Below, piece after piece: positions 12,868 to 24,483 of a stretch of DNA of 64,000 nt. The notes beneath the pieces were generated by a model. It was not told the origin of the DNA. It did not search any database and saw only the letters and a program-made list of their open reading frames with translations. The stretch is from Phlebiopsis flavidoalba. Its lineage: Eukaryota > Basidiomycota > Agaricomycetes > Polyporales > Phanerochaetaceae. A program made the translations under genes and the position numbers. Each line of letters opens with the position of its first letter. The first letter of the stretch is position 1. The DNA is taken from NCBI GenBank assembly GCA_035772785.1, contig JAOCPU010000026.1:1-64000 (forward strand). The letters run 5' to 3'.

Positions 12868-14345
12868 ATGCATCGCCTAGCCATCCCACCAGAGGTGTCA
12901 GACGTCATTGTAGGTCTAGTCGCCTTAGCCTCTCCGACTAGACAGACACAATGCAGATCGCACAGAGAAAGAAAATAGACATGGTCAATCAAAACGATTG
13001 CCTCGTGCGCTCTGGTCTCTCGCCACTGGCGAGACATTGCGCAAGGTCACCAGTATCACGATCTAGCTGTGGAGTTTCGGGATGCAGGTGCGTTGGGACA
13101 CTCTGATCCCATGTTGTTATGTCTGATTCTGAAGATATGCGGAAGAAACATCGTCCTCAAACGGACATTGGATGACTCAGTTCTCCTCGTTCGTGAAAAC
13201 CCTTCGCGTCTTTCGGGAGCGGTTCGCACTCTTCAGCTACTCAAACGTTCTCCGACGCGCGACGTAAGATCTACTGCACTTGAATGGGACTTTCGGGCGT
13301 CCCCCGCAGATAAGGTCATTATACCCTCGCCCATCAACATTCACGACATTGTCAGCCTCTCTCGCCAGTTTGAACGTCTACAACACTTTATCCTGTGTTT
13401 TTACCTCCATCGACCTCCCGGAGCAAGCCACAAAGCGGCCTCGGACCATCCCTGCGTGGAATCTCTCACCCACTTTTCTTTTCAGCTATCTCATCCCCCG
13501 AAGCGTCCATTGCAGGATTTGCGTCCTCTTCGAACTTCTTGCGTCCTTCGCGCAATGTACGCGAGGGTTACTCTACATTGAAGCTCAGAGTCTGCTAACT
13601 CGCATTTCGAAAGGCCTATCTGGTACCAGTCACTTTGACTCCCTAACCCGCGTCATCCCATCGCGCGCATGCTTGGGAGCCGGTGCAATCTTGGGTCCCT
13701 TGGTGGTTGCCGCACAAAAACGGGCTACCGGCGCTAGAATGGCTCGAGGTATCGTACCTCAAACTCCAAGAACTGCCTATCTTGCAGAGACTTCTCGCTA
13801 CACTAGGGCCTCGCTTGAAGCATCTAGGGATCGAACTCGACATGGTCTGGAATCATATGGAACGTAAGCTCCCATACTCCGTCCTTTATTCGCGGACGCT
13901 CATACCTGCACACCGTTGGTAGGCTACCCACAGTTTCCATCTCGCTGCCTGCCCCAACCTGTGGCGGCTTCGAGAGTCGCACTGAAGACCCGTCTGAAAC
14001 ACAGCGCCTGTGGACCGGTCTACATGCTGCTCGCGCGGATCCTCGGCAGACAGCTTGAGACCGCTGCACAACCCGGCCGTGCTCGCGCTTGGATGGTGCG
14101 TCACGGCTAATCTGTTTATGGAGCGAGCCACTGTATGACGAGGCCTACACGTGGATCTCGCACCAGCTTCTATGTCAGCTCTGGAGGAGCGACTTCTTCT
14201 CCGCTTTCCGAGTATGCGCCGTCTCGATTCAAGCTCCCAACGACTACGTCCGCGTGTTTCGAGCATTGCCTAGCGCAGAGGACCGTGCGCACTTCACCGG
14301 GCTTTATGCCCAAGTTGGAGCATAATGGGAATGCTTTTCTTTTAA
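12868..14345 (+). CDS. F-box-type protein, paralog 3
   Basis: Predicted SCF adaptor; target unknown. The ATG at 12868 begins MHRLAIPPEVSDVIVGLVAL, the family N-terminus. The F-box end is visible as SGLSRHWRDIAQGHQYHDL, followed by AVEFRDAG as in copy 1 (SLEFRDPG). A long clean exon at 13069-13581 gives 170 residues, including SLSRQFERLQHFI, typical of the leucine-rich part of fungal F-box proteins. Then come FDSLTRVIPS, LPALEWLEVSYLKLQELP and LLATLGPRLKHLGIELDM, split over two frames. The end is placed at the TAA at 14343-14345 by comparison with the MPKL-type endings of the other copies (here MPKLEHNG). At least four frame changes are needed. It is the best-preserved copy and lies head-to-tail with copy 4, about 430 bases upstream of it. 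Confidence 0.72.
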
Positions 14346-14773
14346 TCGCCTCGACTATGTATTTTACGTGGTGCAAGCAATTTTGGCTTGCACACCAGCA
14401 GCCGCTGACAGTCCCAGGTAGCAGAATCTTTACTAGGTTAGTGACCGAATCGCCTTGCACATGAGGCGTTCTCGGTATTGGGGCTGGTCCGTCCCATGCG
14501 TCCGGACATGTATGTCCATTCAAAGAAAATCATAATTCCATATCTCGTAATGAGTAAGCTTATGAGCTTTTAGCTTTAGCCGTGAGGATAAATTTACCGG
14601 ATAAGCCGTGGGTTGATGGCGGGGTTCAACTATGTCACTAGTGACCATCATTTCATTACTTACGAATCGCGGCAAACTCACGCACGGAGTCACGGACCGG
14701 AAGCAACTAGTACTGTGAGCGCGTCTTAAACTTGAAACTCGTCTGGACCTCTTCGACCATCTGCCGTCTCGAC

Positions 14774-16206
14774 ATGCATCGCCGCGCCCTCACCAGAGTT
14801 GACGGATGCTATCGTGTGCTTGGTCGCCCTGCCCCTCAAATTGGACAGCAATGCCAAGCGCGATGAAATAGACGTGGCAAAAAGAACAATCGCCTCATGC
14901 GCTCTGGTCTCTCGTCAGTGGCGGGGACATTGCGCAAGGATAACAATATCAAGACTTGGTCGTAGAGTTCCGGGATCCTGGTGAGTTTGAGTTGAGCCTC
15001 CGCCTAGTGCCATGTATCGTCATCTTGTAAACGCGCTCAGAAGAAGAAATAACGGAATTATCTCCCGGCCGGACGCACAATCGCTTGGTTTTCCCAAGTT
15101 TTGGAAGGCTCTCCACGTCTTTCGGGAGCGGTTCGAAGTCCTTCAGCTACGACGCGGCTGGGGAAACGAGGAGAGGCTTGTAACATATGTAGGGCAACAG
15201 CGCATCGTCCGCAAGACGCGTCAGGCTGTCTATCAGCGTATCAGCGTTCGCAAGCTCGTCAGTCTTGTCTCCCACCATCGATCTTCCGTCAGAGGAAGAT
15301 ACAGTACTCTTACACAATCTTCGCATGGAATCGCTGGTCCAATTTTCTTGCCCGGCGAGCCCAGTACTGCCGTGATCCGAACCAAGACCATGACCTCCGC
15401 AGACTGCTTGCGCCATTTGTGGGTGTCCGTGAAATCACTCTACGGACACTGCAATTTTCCACCTCTGAGCTAGCAAGGCCCGTTTGCGCAATGCACTTTA
15501 ACTCTCTCACCCGCGTCGTCATAAGTGATGCTCGGGCGTCAAGACCATTTTCAGGTCTTTACAGGCCGCTGCGCATGAGGGGCTGCCGACTCTGGAATGG
15601 CTCGAGGCATCGTATCTTCAGATTGAAGAGCTGCCTGTCCTACAGAGCCTCCTGGCTACCCTGGGGGGGGGGGGATCACGCCTAAAAGCACTTCGGGATG
15701 GAACTCACGCAAGGTTTGTATTATAGATCACGATGTGTAAGCTTATGCGTCTTGTTTTATTCCGCATACCCACGCATTCCTTGCCAGACTATCCGACATT
15801 GCACCTCGCCATCCTGCCCAAACCTACGCAGCTTCGCCTTCCATCTCGACGACCCGTCTTACACGGGGGTATTGGGGACTTCTATCTGCTGCTGGCGCAG
15901 ATTCTGAAGTGGACGCTCGACGCTGCGCAAGACCCTAAAACACTCCCACTGGAGAGCGTCATGGCCATCTGCTCCCCCGAACCGCTGCATGACGATAACC
16001 ACGCGTTGGAATCTTGTGCCCGGCTCTATGACGGCCTTGGAAGATGTCCTCCTGCGCTTTCCGAGCATGCGTCGTCTTGAGTCTGAAGTTTCCGTGACGA
16101 TTGATGAGAACGTGTTCAAGAGTTTTCTCGAACAGGACCTTTTTTTGTGTGCACTTTGCTGGGCTGATGCCAAAGTTGGGATGAGAAGGCATGTTTGGTC
16201 TTTTGA
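14774..16206 (+). CDS. F-box-type protein, paralog 4
   Basis: Predicted SCF adaptor; target unknown. The ATG at 14774 begins MHRRA, and after a frame change SPELTDAIVCLVALPLKLDS. DVAKRTIASCALVSRQWRG is the clearest F-box end in the family. Later segments LRRLLAPFVGVREITLRTL, FNSLTRVVIS, PTLEWLEASYLQIEELP and LQSLLATLG match copy 3 in order. The last is followed by a run of 12 G at 15663-15674 where the paralogs read PRLKHLG, so the run is probably a miscounted homopolymer. The C-terminus has LEDVLLRFPSMRRLESEV, then MPKL, and the stop TGA at 16204-16206 is set by the shared ending. It lies in tandem with copy 3, so a local duplication is likely. Confidence 0.72.
15663..15674 (+). repeat. Homopolymer G12 inside F-box paralog 4
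   Basis: Twelve consecutive G interrupt the reading frame exactly where paralogs encode TLGPRLKHLG. Its position inside a conserved segment suggests a length error or slippage site. Confidence 0.9.
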
Positions 16207-17255
16207 CTGTGAAGCTTGCAGCTCGGCTGCAATCGCCTGGGTCGTTTTCAGTCGTTTTGACAAGTACTTTATCTTCGTGGTCTGACCAAATGACTACGCT
16301 CGATACTCGAACATTGCTCGAACATCTGCTATGTTTTTTTCCCATCGGCGTCTATATACGCCACAACGCTGATGGATGCCACGTGCGACCGCAAACGTTC
16401 GCCCGTCCGAAGCGCCGACGTGATGTTTTGTCGCCGCGTGCGACGCGTCCTTCTCTCGAGCATGACGCACGGATATCAAGGATAGCAAATAGTATAGGGA
16501 CAACGCGGTATGTGTGTTCTTACAGTTGCCGTGCCGCACAGGCCATATACTTTTCTAAGCACTTACAATCACATAGATTCTTGAAACGAGGCGGTTGCGG
16601 GACTCATGGCTGCCGCCGTGCGCCGCTAAAACCTGAAGTTCAGTCAGGTGACAACCTCGTGCATGTCACTCTTGTTCGGACTTTTAGCAGCCGGCGATTT
16701 GACCGGGTCTACAAGAAGATAGATAAGCCACTCCTAGTTTGTGGTGATACGACTCACCCAAAGCATAATCCCAGATGCTTCCTGAGGGCGGCTCACGATA
16801 GCTGCCGTTACCTCGTCAGAGGACATGGAGCTACGCACGTTGGTAGGTGGTTCACGCCTCTCTGAAGCCGCCGGAAATGATACTGATCTCTACTCAGGTC
16901 GCTTTGAAACTTCATATCCATCGCTAACGTTTGAGCTCGACTCGCTCGACTCGAAAGCTGGGGAACTATAGTAGTCATAAAAAGACTAACATAAGCATTT
17001 CCGCATTCAATCCGTACCAAAAATTACGGGTTACCCAAAACATCAAAATACTTGAACCTCTGCGCATATCCATTATCTCACACTCCTTTGCCGGCATCCG
17101 CATGTGCTGTCGTGTCGCGTCTGGCGTGATGCCACATTCTCCCCTGCTATCAATGGCGCTCAGGCCTCTACAAAGTTTCATGGCAGCAGACGGACTTAAA
17201 ACACCTGACTGCAAGCACTGCTCATGCGACTGTGCTCATGCGACCTCCTCCTACC
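16207..17255. other. Intergenic region upstream of MFS transporter 1
   Basis: An open frame of 224 residues (16191-16865) crosses this stretch but shows no motif, and its start lies inside the end of F-box paralog 4. I treat it as chance. A TATATA-like element lies at about 16353-16358, too far from the transporter start to assign with confidence. Otherwise I see nothing here. Confidence 0.4.
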
Positions 17256-19534
17256 ATGTCCCACCTATCCATGCGCGCACTGTCGACAGAGAAGAACTCG
17301 GAAAGAATGTGGCTGAAGGAGGCGCTACTGTTGTAGAAGAGCTGACGTACGTTCGAAGACGAGCTCAAGGATGTGTATTTTGGAGAGGAGTCTGGCGTCG
17401 ATCCGTGTATTATGCGAAGGCACGCATCCTAAACAACGCGATTCAGGAGATTGGGATGGGAAAGTATCAGGTATGTTGTACGAGCTCTCTGTTTTAGCAG
17501 TGAAACTGAGCGATGGTTGTGCAGTGGTTTTCTCTTCAACCTCACAGGATTTGGGTGGCTCTCGTGAGGTGCTTGAACCGCCGAAAGATATCGTTTAATA
17601 CTTGAATACTGCAGTGACAACCTTTGGCCTGTAAGTTGTGCTCATATGACCACACTTTACGAAACTTGATGTTATTTGACAGATTGTAACAAACCTTATC
17701 CCTCACACCTACGATGGCAGAATTCGGCGGATCGGGTGCATGGATCAAGTTAGGCCAAGCCGTAGGCCTACTAATCGGTGCAGCTTTCTGGGGCCTTGCC
17801 GCTGAGCGTATGGGGGAGACGGTAAACTATACTTCAAAACAGCCTATGTTGTAAAACATACTGACGTGTGCATGTTCAGATGGGCATTCAACATAACACT
17901 TTTTATGACTGGCGTATTTGCGCTTGCAGCCGCTGGCTCGCCGAACCTCCCCGCCCTCTGTGCGCTCGTCACGTGCTGGAGTATTGGCGTTGGCGGGAAC
18001 CTCCCCGTCGACTCGGCTGTCTTCATCGGTGCGCGCCCTCTCCCCTTCCCTCTAATTTTCCTTCTCATGCCACATAGAGTTCATCCCCGCGTCGCATCAA
18101 TACCTCCTCACGGTGCTCTCAATTTGGTGGGCCTTTGGACAACTGCTCGGCAGTCTCGTACGCCTTCGATATCTTTTTTTTGCATCCAAGTACTGACACA
18201 AACCAGGGTCGCCTGGCCACTCATCGTACGCTTCTCGTGTGCAGGGACGACACCCGCCACCTGCCCACGTGCGACGAGAATCGCGGATGGCGTTGCTTCA
18301 TGATCATAATGGGCGGAGTGATGCTCCTGCTGAGCTTCCTGCGCTTTGCGGTATTCCGCCTGCATGAGTCGTCCAAGTACCTCATGGGCCGCGGGCGCGA
18401 TGAAGACGCGGTGCGGGTCGTGCATGCGGTGGCGGCGTACAATGGCACCACTAGTCGGCTCACCTTGCAGATGTTGAAAGACGTGGAGCGCCCTGGGGTG
18501 GTGGCGCCGGAGGCGAGGATGGATACGAGTGCGAGAGGGCGCGGTCGTGAGGAAGTTGAGAGTGTTGAGTGGGGAGCACTTGAGGTCGCTATTTGCGACG
18601 CGGAAGCTCGCGTGGTCGACTTCGCTGATGATCCTGTGCTGGGGTGCGTTCAAACCGTCAGATTTTCACGCATATACTCAAACCTTCAATTTCCAGGTCT
18701 TATCGGACTCGCTTTCCCACTGTAAGTCGAGCACTATTTGAACACATATAGTCGAATAACTGATCCATACTGGCAGTTATAATGGCTTCATCACATACTT
18801 GTAAGCCTCTACTCAGCCGATGTGGTACCCATCTCACGCAGTGTCAGCTTCGAAACCCGCGCGCGCAGAGTTCGGTGACGGATCAGTCAACATCACCTAC
18901 CGCAACGTACGCTGTTCTCTCCCTCGCCCACGCCCTAACTCACAGCCTCCAGCAAGTGATCCTGAGCGTAATCGGAGTCCCAGGCGCACTTCCTCGCAGG
19001 GTGGCTTGTAGAGATTCCTCTTCTAGGCCGCAAAAGGGACACTCGGCACTCTCTCCACAGGTGCGTATCCTCCAGTCCCTCTAAGACGCGATCTAACGAA
19101 CAACTATCAGTACTGTGACGGCGTGTTTTCCTCTTTGTGAGCACGACCCTCGCGCACGTCAGACGCGCTGCTCGGCTGGAACTGCGGCTACACCTTCACG
19201 TCGAACGTCATGTACGGCGTTGCTGTACGCCGTAGCCGTCTCGCCCGAGCTCTTCCCCACCCCCACACGCGACCGGCAGGCACGGGCAAACGCGCTCGTC
19301 GCGGTCGGCGAACCGTGCATTTTTGGCATCATGGTGCGCGCCCTGTTTTCTCTTCCCTCCAGAGAGCCTGATGCTGACGATGAAGGATTTCAGGCTCCGA
19401 TTATCGCGCTCGAATCGAACCTGCAGACGTCGGGTGCCCATTTTTCGTCGCCGCGGCGCTGGTGTGTTTATTGGTGCGGTGGGCTCGTGGCGCTGTTGCT
19501 GCCGTTCGAGCCACGGGGGCGCGCGGCCATATGA
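17256..19534 (+). CDS. MFS transporter, SV2/SVOP-like, copy 1
   Basis: Predicted twelve-helix membrane transporter of the major facilitator superfamily, plasma membrane or vacuole; substrate unknown. The cytosolic N-terminus has TFEDELKDVYFGEESG and then RILNNAIQEIGMGKYQ, the conserved entry to helix 1 in this group, cut by an intron after GKYQ. Then KLGQAVGLLIGAAFWGLAAE, WAFNITLFMTGVFALAAAGS, SIGVGGNLPVDSAVF, WRCFMIIMGGVMLLLSF, HESSKYLMGRGRDEDAVRVV (the cytosolic loop after helix 6), VILSVIGVPGALPR, LLGWNCGYTFTSNVMYGV and an end in LLPFEPRGRAAI. The start at 17256 (MSHLSM) is my choice and weak. At least seven introns and several frame changes are visible. A close paralog lies at 39.2-41.7 kb with the same ending, LPFEPRGKASI. 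Sugar, phosphate or organic-anion transport are all possible. Confidence 0.88.
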
Positions 19535-19776
19535 GTTTGTGACTATGCTCCTAGATGTGTGCGGCGAGAGACGACAGACATACTGCTCGGGCGTTGCCGC
19601 GCCACGACGGGCGGCGCCGCTTAGCGCCTGAACTTTCCAGTTGTGTAATTTACTTATCAACTCCGTTGTCCGTTCTCAGCTATTGGACATGTCTATCGAA
19701 CTGCTAGTGGGGCACTGTGAGCGTGGATTTACTTGTAAGGCTCCCTTTTACTGCGTCAAGAAATACTCAGTGTGAC

Positions 19777-21247
19777 TCAAAACACTAGCATGCCTTTCTC
19801 ATCCAATTTTGGCATAATTCTAGCAAAGTATGCCCGGTCTCCTTCAGGGAACCTGAAATACCCGGAGGTGTTGCCACTGACCGTCTGGAGCTTGAACTCG
19901 AGACGGCGCAGTTTTCGGAAAGCGGAGGAGAGCATCCTGTACGCAGCCACCATGGACCTCGGCAGGATATTCCATGCGTAAGTCTGCCCACCGCATAGTC
20001 AGGTTGGCTCGGCACAAATAGCCGGCTGGGACAGTGACGGCTGTGACGCTCTCCAGCGCAAGCGCTGCGGGTGTCTTGAGCGACATCAAGCGTATGCTCG
20101 AGCATTCGTGCGAGCAGCAGGTAGGTATCCCATAGCGATTTTATTCGGGAGGGGTCTGTTCGAGTGTGAAGCTAAAGCTGCGCAGGTTTGGGCAATCGGC
20201 CAAGTGCAGGTCCGGATAGTCTGCCAAAAGACGCGCGGATGGGTCTAGCGGAGAGTGTAGCAGCGTGTGGGGGCTTACATATGATCGTGTTCCAGGGAAT
20301 GTGGAGCTCCATCCCAAAATGCTTCAGGCGGGGTCTTAGTGTGGCCAGGAGACTGCGTACGATACGTAGCTCCTTGAGAGGCAGAGGTGGTACGATGCCT
20401 CGAGCGACTCTAGGGCTGGCAGCCCCCTTTTTAGCGGCACTTTGCAAGGATGCCAGTATGATACCCAACACCTTCGCCTAGTCTCAACCTGCTAATGGTG
20501 ATGCGGGTCAGGGAGTCATAGTATATAGGCCTTGCTCGCATCAAGGAAATGAAACTGAGTTTCCCGCAGAGTGATTTCGCGCAAATTCACGAAGGGCTTA
20601 AGCAGTGTGTAGAGGGTTGGCATCGGAGACTGTGGGTACTGACACGGCTGGCATGAAAGGGTGAGTGAGTGATTCCACCCTTAGATGGTCCAAGCGCGTT
20701 GCATTCTCTTCTTCTTTGGGGGATCAATGGTAGTAAAACATATACTCAAATGTTGTAGGCGCTTTTGAGATGGGTGATGAGACCGATGAGGTGGCAAACA
20801 TTGATATGAGACTGGTGGCAGATACGACGGCTTTGTTCTTCAACCACCAGACGTCTTCTCTCGTGCATTCGGCAAACATCGCAGTTGAAGATCGCGATAT
20901 CGCTCCTGAAAGACGTGAAGAGCGCTCCACAAACGAGGATAATTGAACGATTGTATGTTCATACGAAGAAGATGATGGTTCTTTAAAGGAAGCATTTCAA
21001 GCTATCTTCAGGAACATTCAATTCAAAAATACTATCCAATAGCACCTGAAAGCACCACATTCAAGTCATGATACTGGTGACCTTGTGCATATATCTCGCC
21101 ATTGACGGAGACTAGAGCACATGATGCAATGGTTTTCTTCGCCATGTCTATTTCGTCGCGACTTGCATCGCTGGCTAGTCGAAGGGGCAAGGGCCAGCAA
21201 ACCCACGATAGCGTCCACTACTTCTGGCGGGATAGCCCGATGCGCAT
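19777..21247 (-). CDS. F-box-type protein, paralog 5
   Basis: Predicted SCF adaptor; target unknown. The start at 21247 (MRIG) leads after a frame change into IPPEVVDAIVGLLALAPSTS and then an F-box end, ENHCIMCSSLRQWRDI in a shifted frame. The middle segments MLGIILASLQSAAKKG, LPLKELRIVRSLLATL and PRLKHFGMELHIPWNT are well aligned with copies 3 and 4. The C-terminus reads CVQDALLRFPKLRRLEF after one frame change, then RAYFARIMPKLDEKGMLVF, stopping at 19777. The MPKL(D)EKG ending is the clearest in the family and was used to place the ends of the other copies. It is convergent with MFS transporter 1, 240 bases away. Confidence 0.72.
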
Positions 21248-21593
21248 ATGGGGTATGTCACCTCTACAGATGACGGGAAAGGTAAAAAAAACAGGGAGAT
21301 GTCGGCCCAGCTGCGTCGGTGATGGAGATATATCTCAGTGTCCGGACATAGATATACCTGCGTACGCGGGAATGGAAGTCCGGTTCGTGAAATTAGACCT
21401 CAATTCAGCGCAAGTTCGAGGCAAGCAGGCTCATGTTCTCACGCTGGTGTTGCCGGCACTTGCCGGTCATTCGCGTTCCCGCGTGCGCGCCGCGCACCCT
21501 GACCCTTCAGCAGACTCGACCTCCAAGTCCCAGACTGACGCGACACCTCTTCAATTTCCTCACCTCCCGAGATTATACGTATAATTAAGAAAG

Positions 21594-23986
21594 ATGAATA
21601 TCGACGACCTATTCAAGGTATGTATTTCGTTCAGGGCACAGGAGCAAAGCCACTTGACACCAAAGCTGCTAGACACCAAAGCTGCCCATGGGGGAGCAAC
21701 AAGCGGCGCATGCCCGACATGCCGACGCCGGACATGCTCAAGAAGATGCGTGTCGAGGCACCTGCGGGCCGTCTGCAGAACCCGCGCGGAATGGCGCGTC
21801 ACGCGCCGCGACGGTCGAAGATGTAGACGAAGACATGGACGGCGAGACCGAGCCAGACTTTGCGCCCGGCGGTGATGCCGACTATTTCGCAGAGGAGGAC
21901 GAGGAGGGGCAGGTTTTATGGTGGCGGATTGTCGAAGGAGCAGAAGGAAATTCTGAACATATTCGACAAGGATGTTGCGGAGGGGGCGCGGTTGAGGATG
22001 TGCGTGGGATTGTGTTTTACTGTGGAGGGTGGTGCTGACGTACGTGTAGCTTGAAGAGATGAACATCACAGCTGTACGAAGGCTGCTCCTGCGGTTTTGA
22101 ACGTGCAGAGAAGAAGAACCAAGTACCAACGGTCAAAGTATCCGGATGACCCCACAAAGTGTGTCCTGTCTCGTCATAAATCACATTAAACTCATATGTC
22201 GATAGATTCATTGACTCGGAAGCTGACCTCGACCTCGCACTCAAATCACTCTTACCCCTCGCACGAAGCCCAATAATTGCATACCCCGAACTAGTCTCCT
22301 CCGGCGCGCCGTTGCGCGGCTTATAGGCCTCCTGATGGGCACACGAAAACCCCGACATTGTGATTGACGTCGTTGAGGTGATACACGAACTTACAGACGA
22401 GGACGTGGGAAACGAGGCGGATGATGAGGAGGTGGAGGAAGGCAAGCGTGAGGAGGCGTTGAAGGTGCTCATGGAGGGACTGGTGGGTCTGTATCTCTTA
22501 CGCATCCTCAATGTGCATGCTGAATGGAGAGATTACTGCATAGCTCGAGAACTCGATATTAGAGCTCCTAGTAGACAACTTGAAGCGCCTCAACGAGACA
22601 GAAGAGTCATGGATCGGCAAGGTGTCTTCCACATATGTGGTAAGTCAAGTTTCGTACTTCACAATTCTGTTCTTGAGACTGTGATCACAGCTATATTTGA
22701 GAACTTCGTGCCGGGCTTCAACTCTGAGCTTGCGTCTCTGTTGATCTCAAAGACCACCATATCAAGTTGGTTGTTGACGCGGATACAGAGCAAGAACCAT
22801 GAAGACAAGTCGCGGCTATGCTGCAGAGCTGCTTTCCATTCTTCTACAAAATAATCGGGATAACCGACTGGCGATAGGGAAACAGGATGGCGTTGAGGTC
22901 ATGCTCAAAGTCCTTTCGGTGAGTATGTTGATTTTGAACACAGGCGCATACTGATTTTCCGTTTGTAGCAATACAGAAGACGCGATCCTGTGGATGCAGA
23001 TGAGACTGAGTTCATGGAAAATGTCTTTGACACGCTATGCTCGATACTTGGAGAGCCGGAGAAACAAGAAGCTGTTCTTTGGACAGCGAAGGAATTGACT
23101 TGATGGTTCTCATGCTCAAGTACGTCTTTTCCTGTATCCAATCGACACGAGCTGATGAGCATCCAGGGAGAAGAAGCAAATCCCGGTCACGGTCAATAAA
23201 AGTTCTCGACTACGCACCAATGTCAGGGCCTCGCTGGAAACTGCGATGCTAGCGAGACCTTCGTCGATGGGCACTCGGTCTGAAGAGTCTCTTCTCGACG
23301 TTTATGGGCAAGGTGTCGAAGAAGAACAAGACGCAAAACGAGGATATCTCGCACACACCTCGGCATAACATCTTCGCTCTTCTCGTAACCTCGCCTCCAA
23401 ATATCGAGGGAGCCCGCACGCGCGCATCCGCCTGCTCGCAAAGTTCGTCGAGAACACGTACGAAAAGGTGGACAAGCTCCTCGAGATTCGCGATGCGGCA
23501 CAGGGGCGGCTGAAGGAGGTCGAGGCGGAGATCGAGACAGAGAGAAAGAAGGTGCGCGAGTCGCTGTGGGCACTGTAATCTACCTTGCCCTGACCTGCGA
23601 GGGCCAGGAGCTCGAGGCTGAGGGCGAGACGATCGACTCGGACGTGGAAGACCTGTGGTACCACTTGCGAAAGCTCGACGGAGAGTCTCTTCACGCTTCA
23701 GACGGTCGACTAACATCCTAGCGTGGGTCGCTATGGAAGGACGGACGTCGTACGTCCACCGCCTCATGTGTCTCACTCCGCCTTTATGCTGACTTTTGTT
23801 TGCCCGTAGATATCTGTTCACATATACAGAGCGAAGATGTTGCCGCCGGCGGGACACAGTCTCTCAAAGATATCGTCAAGACATTGCAAGTGTACCGCGA
23901 CAACGTTGATGAAGATACTTCACCCAAAGATGGCGATGAGCCGTCACCAACAGGAGATTCTACAATATCTGCATCGTACTTTCTAG
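21594..23986 (+). CDS. CTNNBL1: Beta-catenin-like protein 1 (CTNNBL1) homolog
   Basis: Nuclear armadillo-repeat protein that associates with the Prp19/CDC5L spliceosome complex. Start MNIDDLFK at 21594, followed by an intron. Recognised in order: KRRMPDMPTPDMLKKMRVE, the acidic tract EDVDEDMDGETEPDFAPG, GGGLSKEQKEILNIFDKD, LEEMNITAVRRLLLRFERA, KFIDSEADLDLALKSLL, DIVIDVVEVIHELTDEDVGN, REEALKVLMEGL, GFNSELASLLISKTTISSWL, RRDPVDADETEFMENVFDTL, CSILGEPENKKLFF, and near the end HARIRLLAKFVENTYEKVD plus QSLKDIVKTLQVYRDNVDED. This order matches human CTNNBL1 throughout. The stop at 23986 (QQEILQYLHRTF) needs one frame change; otherwise the frame ends at 23997. Many short introns and about eight frame changes are present. 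It is convergent with the F-box gene at 24.5-25.8 kb. Confidence 0.9.
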
Positions 23987-24483
23987 ATTCTTGCTAATGG
24001 GGTACGGCCTAATCTCGCTACTCATGCTGTATAGTACTTTGCGTTAGGTTCCGTGTTGGCCAAGAACCCTCTTGTGTTGCGGACCGTTCCAAAGTCTTCT
24101 CGACACAGCTGTAGCTGGTCACAACACCGAGAAAACAGAGTGAGTTCCTCGGACCTATGAGTTCTTAAGTTCTTTCTGTGAAAAAAAATTGAGTAAGGGG
24201 TGAGCCTAAATGCCCAAGATGTTCATCTTTATTGAGCTCACGAGTTGGTTGCAAATAATTGATCAATCCGAGTCTGAGTCATCATATTCTGGCCCATGGT
24301 CGTAGAAGATACCGGTAGGAGCTTGATACACAAGTCAGAAATGAGAGCGGACGTGGCCAAAGTACACTCAGGTTTTACATACCCGCCATCCTACCCAAAA
24401 TTGAACTGATCCTGTCTCGTATGTTTTGGGAGTTGCTCCGTATATATCGTTTTGATGGGCGCCTTGTGTAGGGACGACTAGAC
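23987..24483. other. Intergenic region between convergent genes
   Basis: About 500 bases between the 3' ends of the CTNNBL1 homolog and the minus-strand F-box gene. No gene seen; it should hold both polyadenylation regions. Confidence 0.5.

Noticed and set aside
16191..16865. Open frame of 224 residues downstream of F-box copy 4
   Set aside because: It starts inside the F-box gene, has no motif and no supporting splice signals.
5209..21247. Repeat-induced point mutation as the cause of broken genes
   Set aside because: Breaks are mostly insertions and deletions, not C-to-T changes, and single-copy genes are broken as often as the repeated F-box genes.
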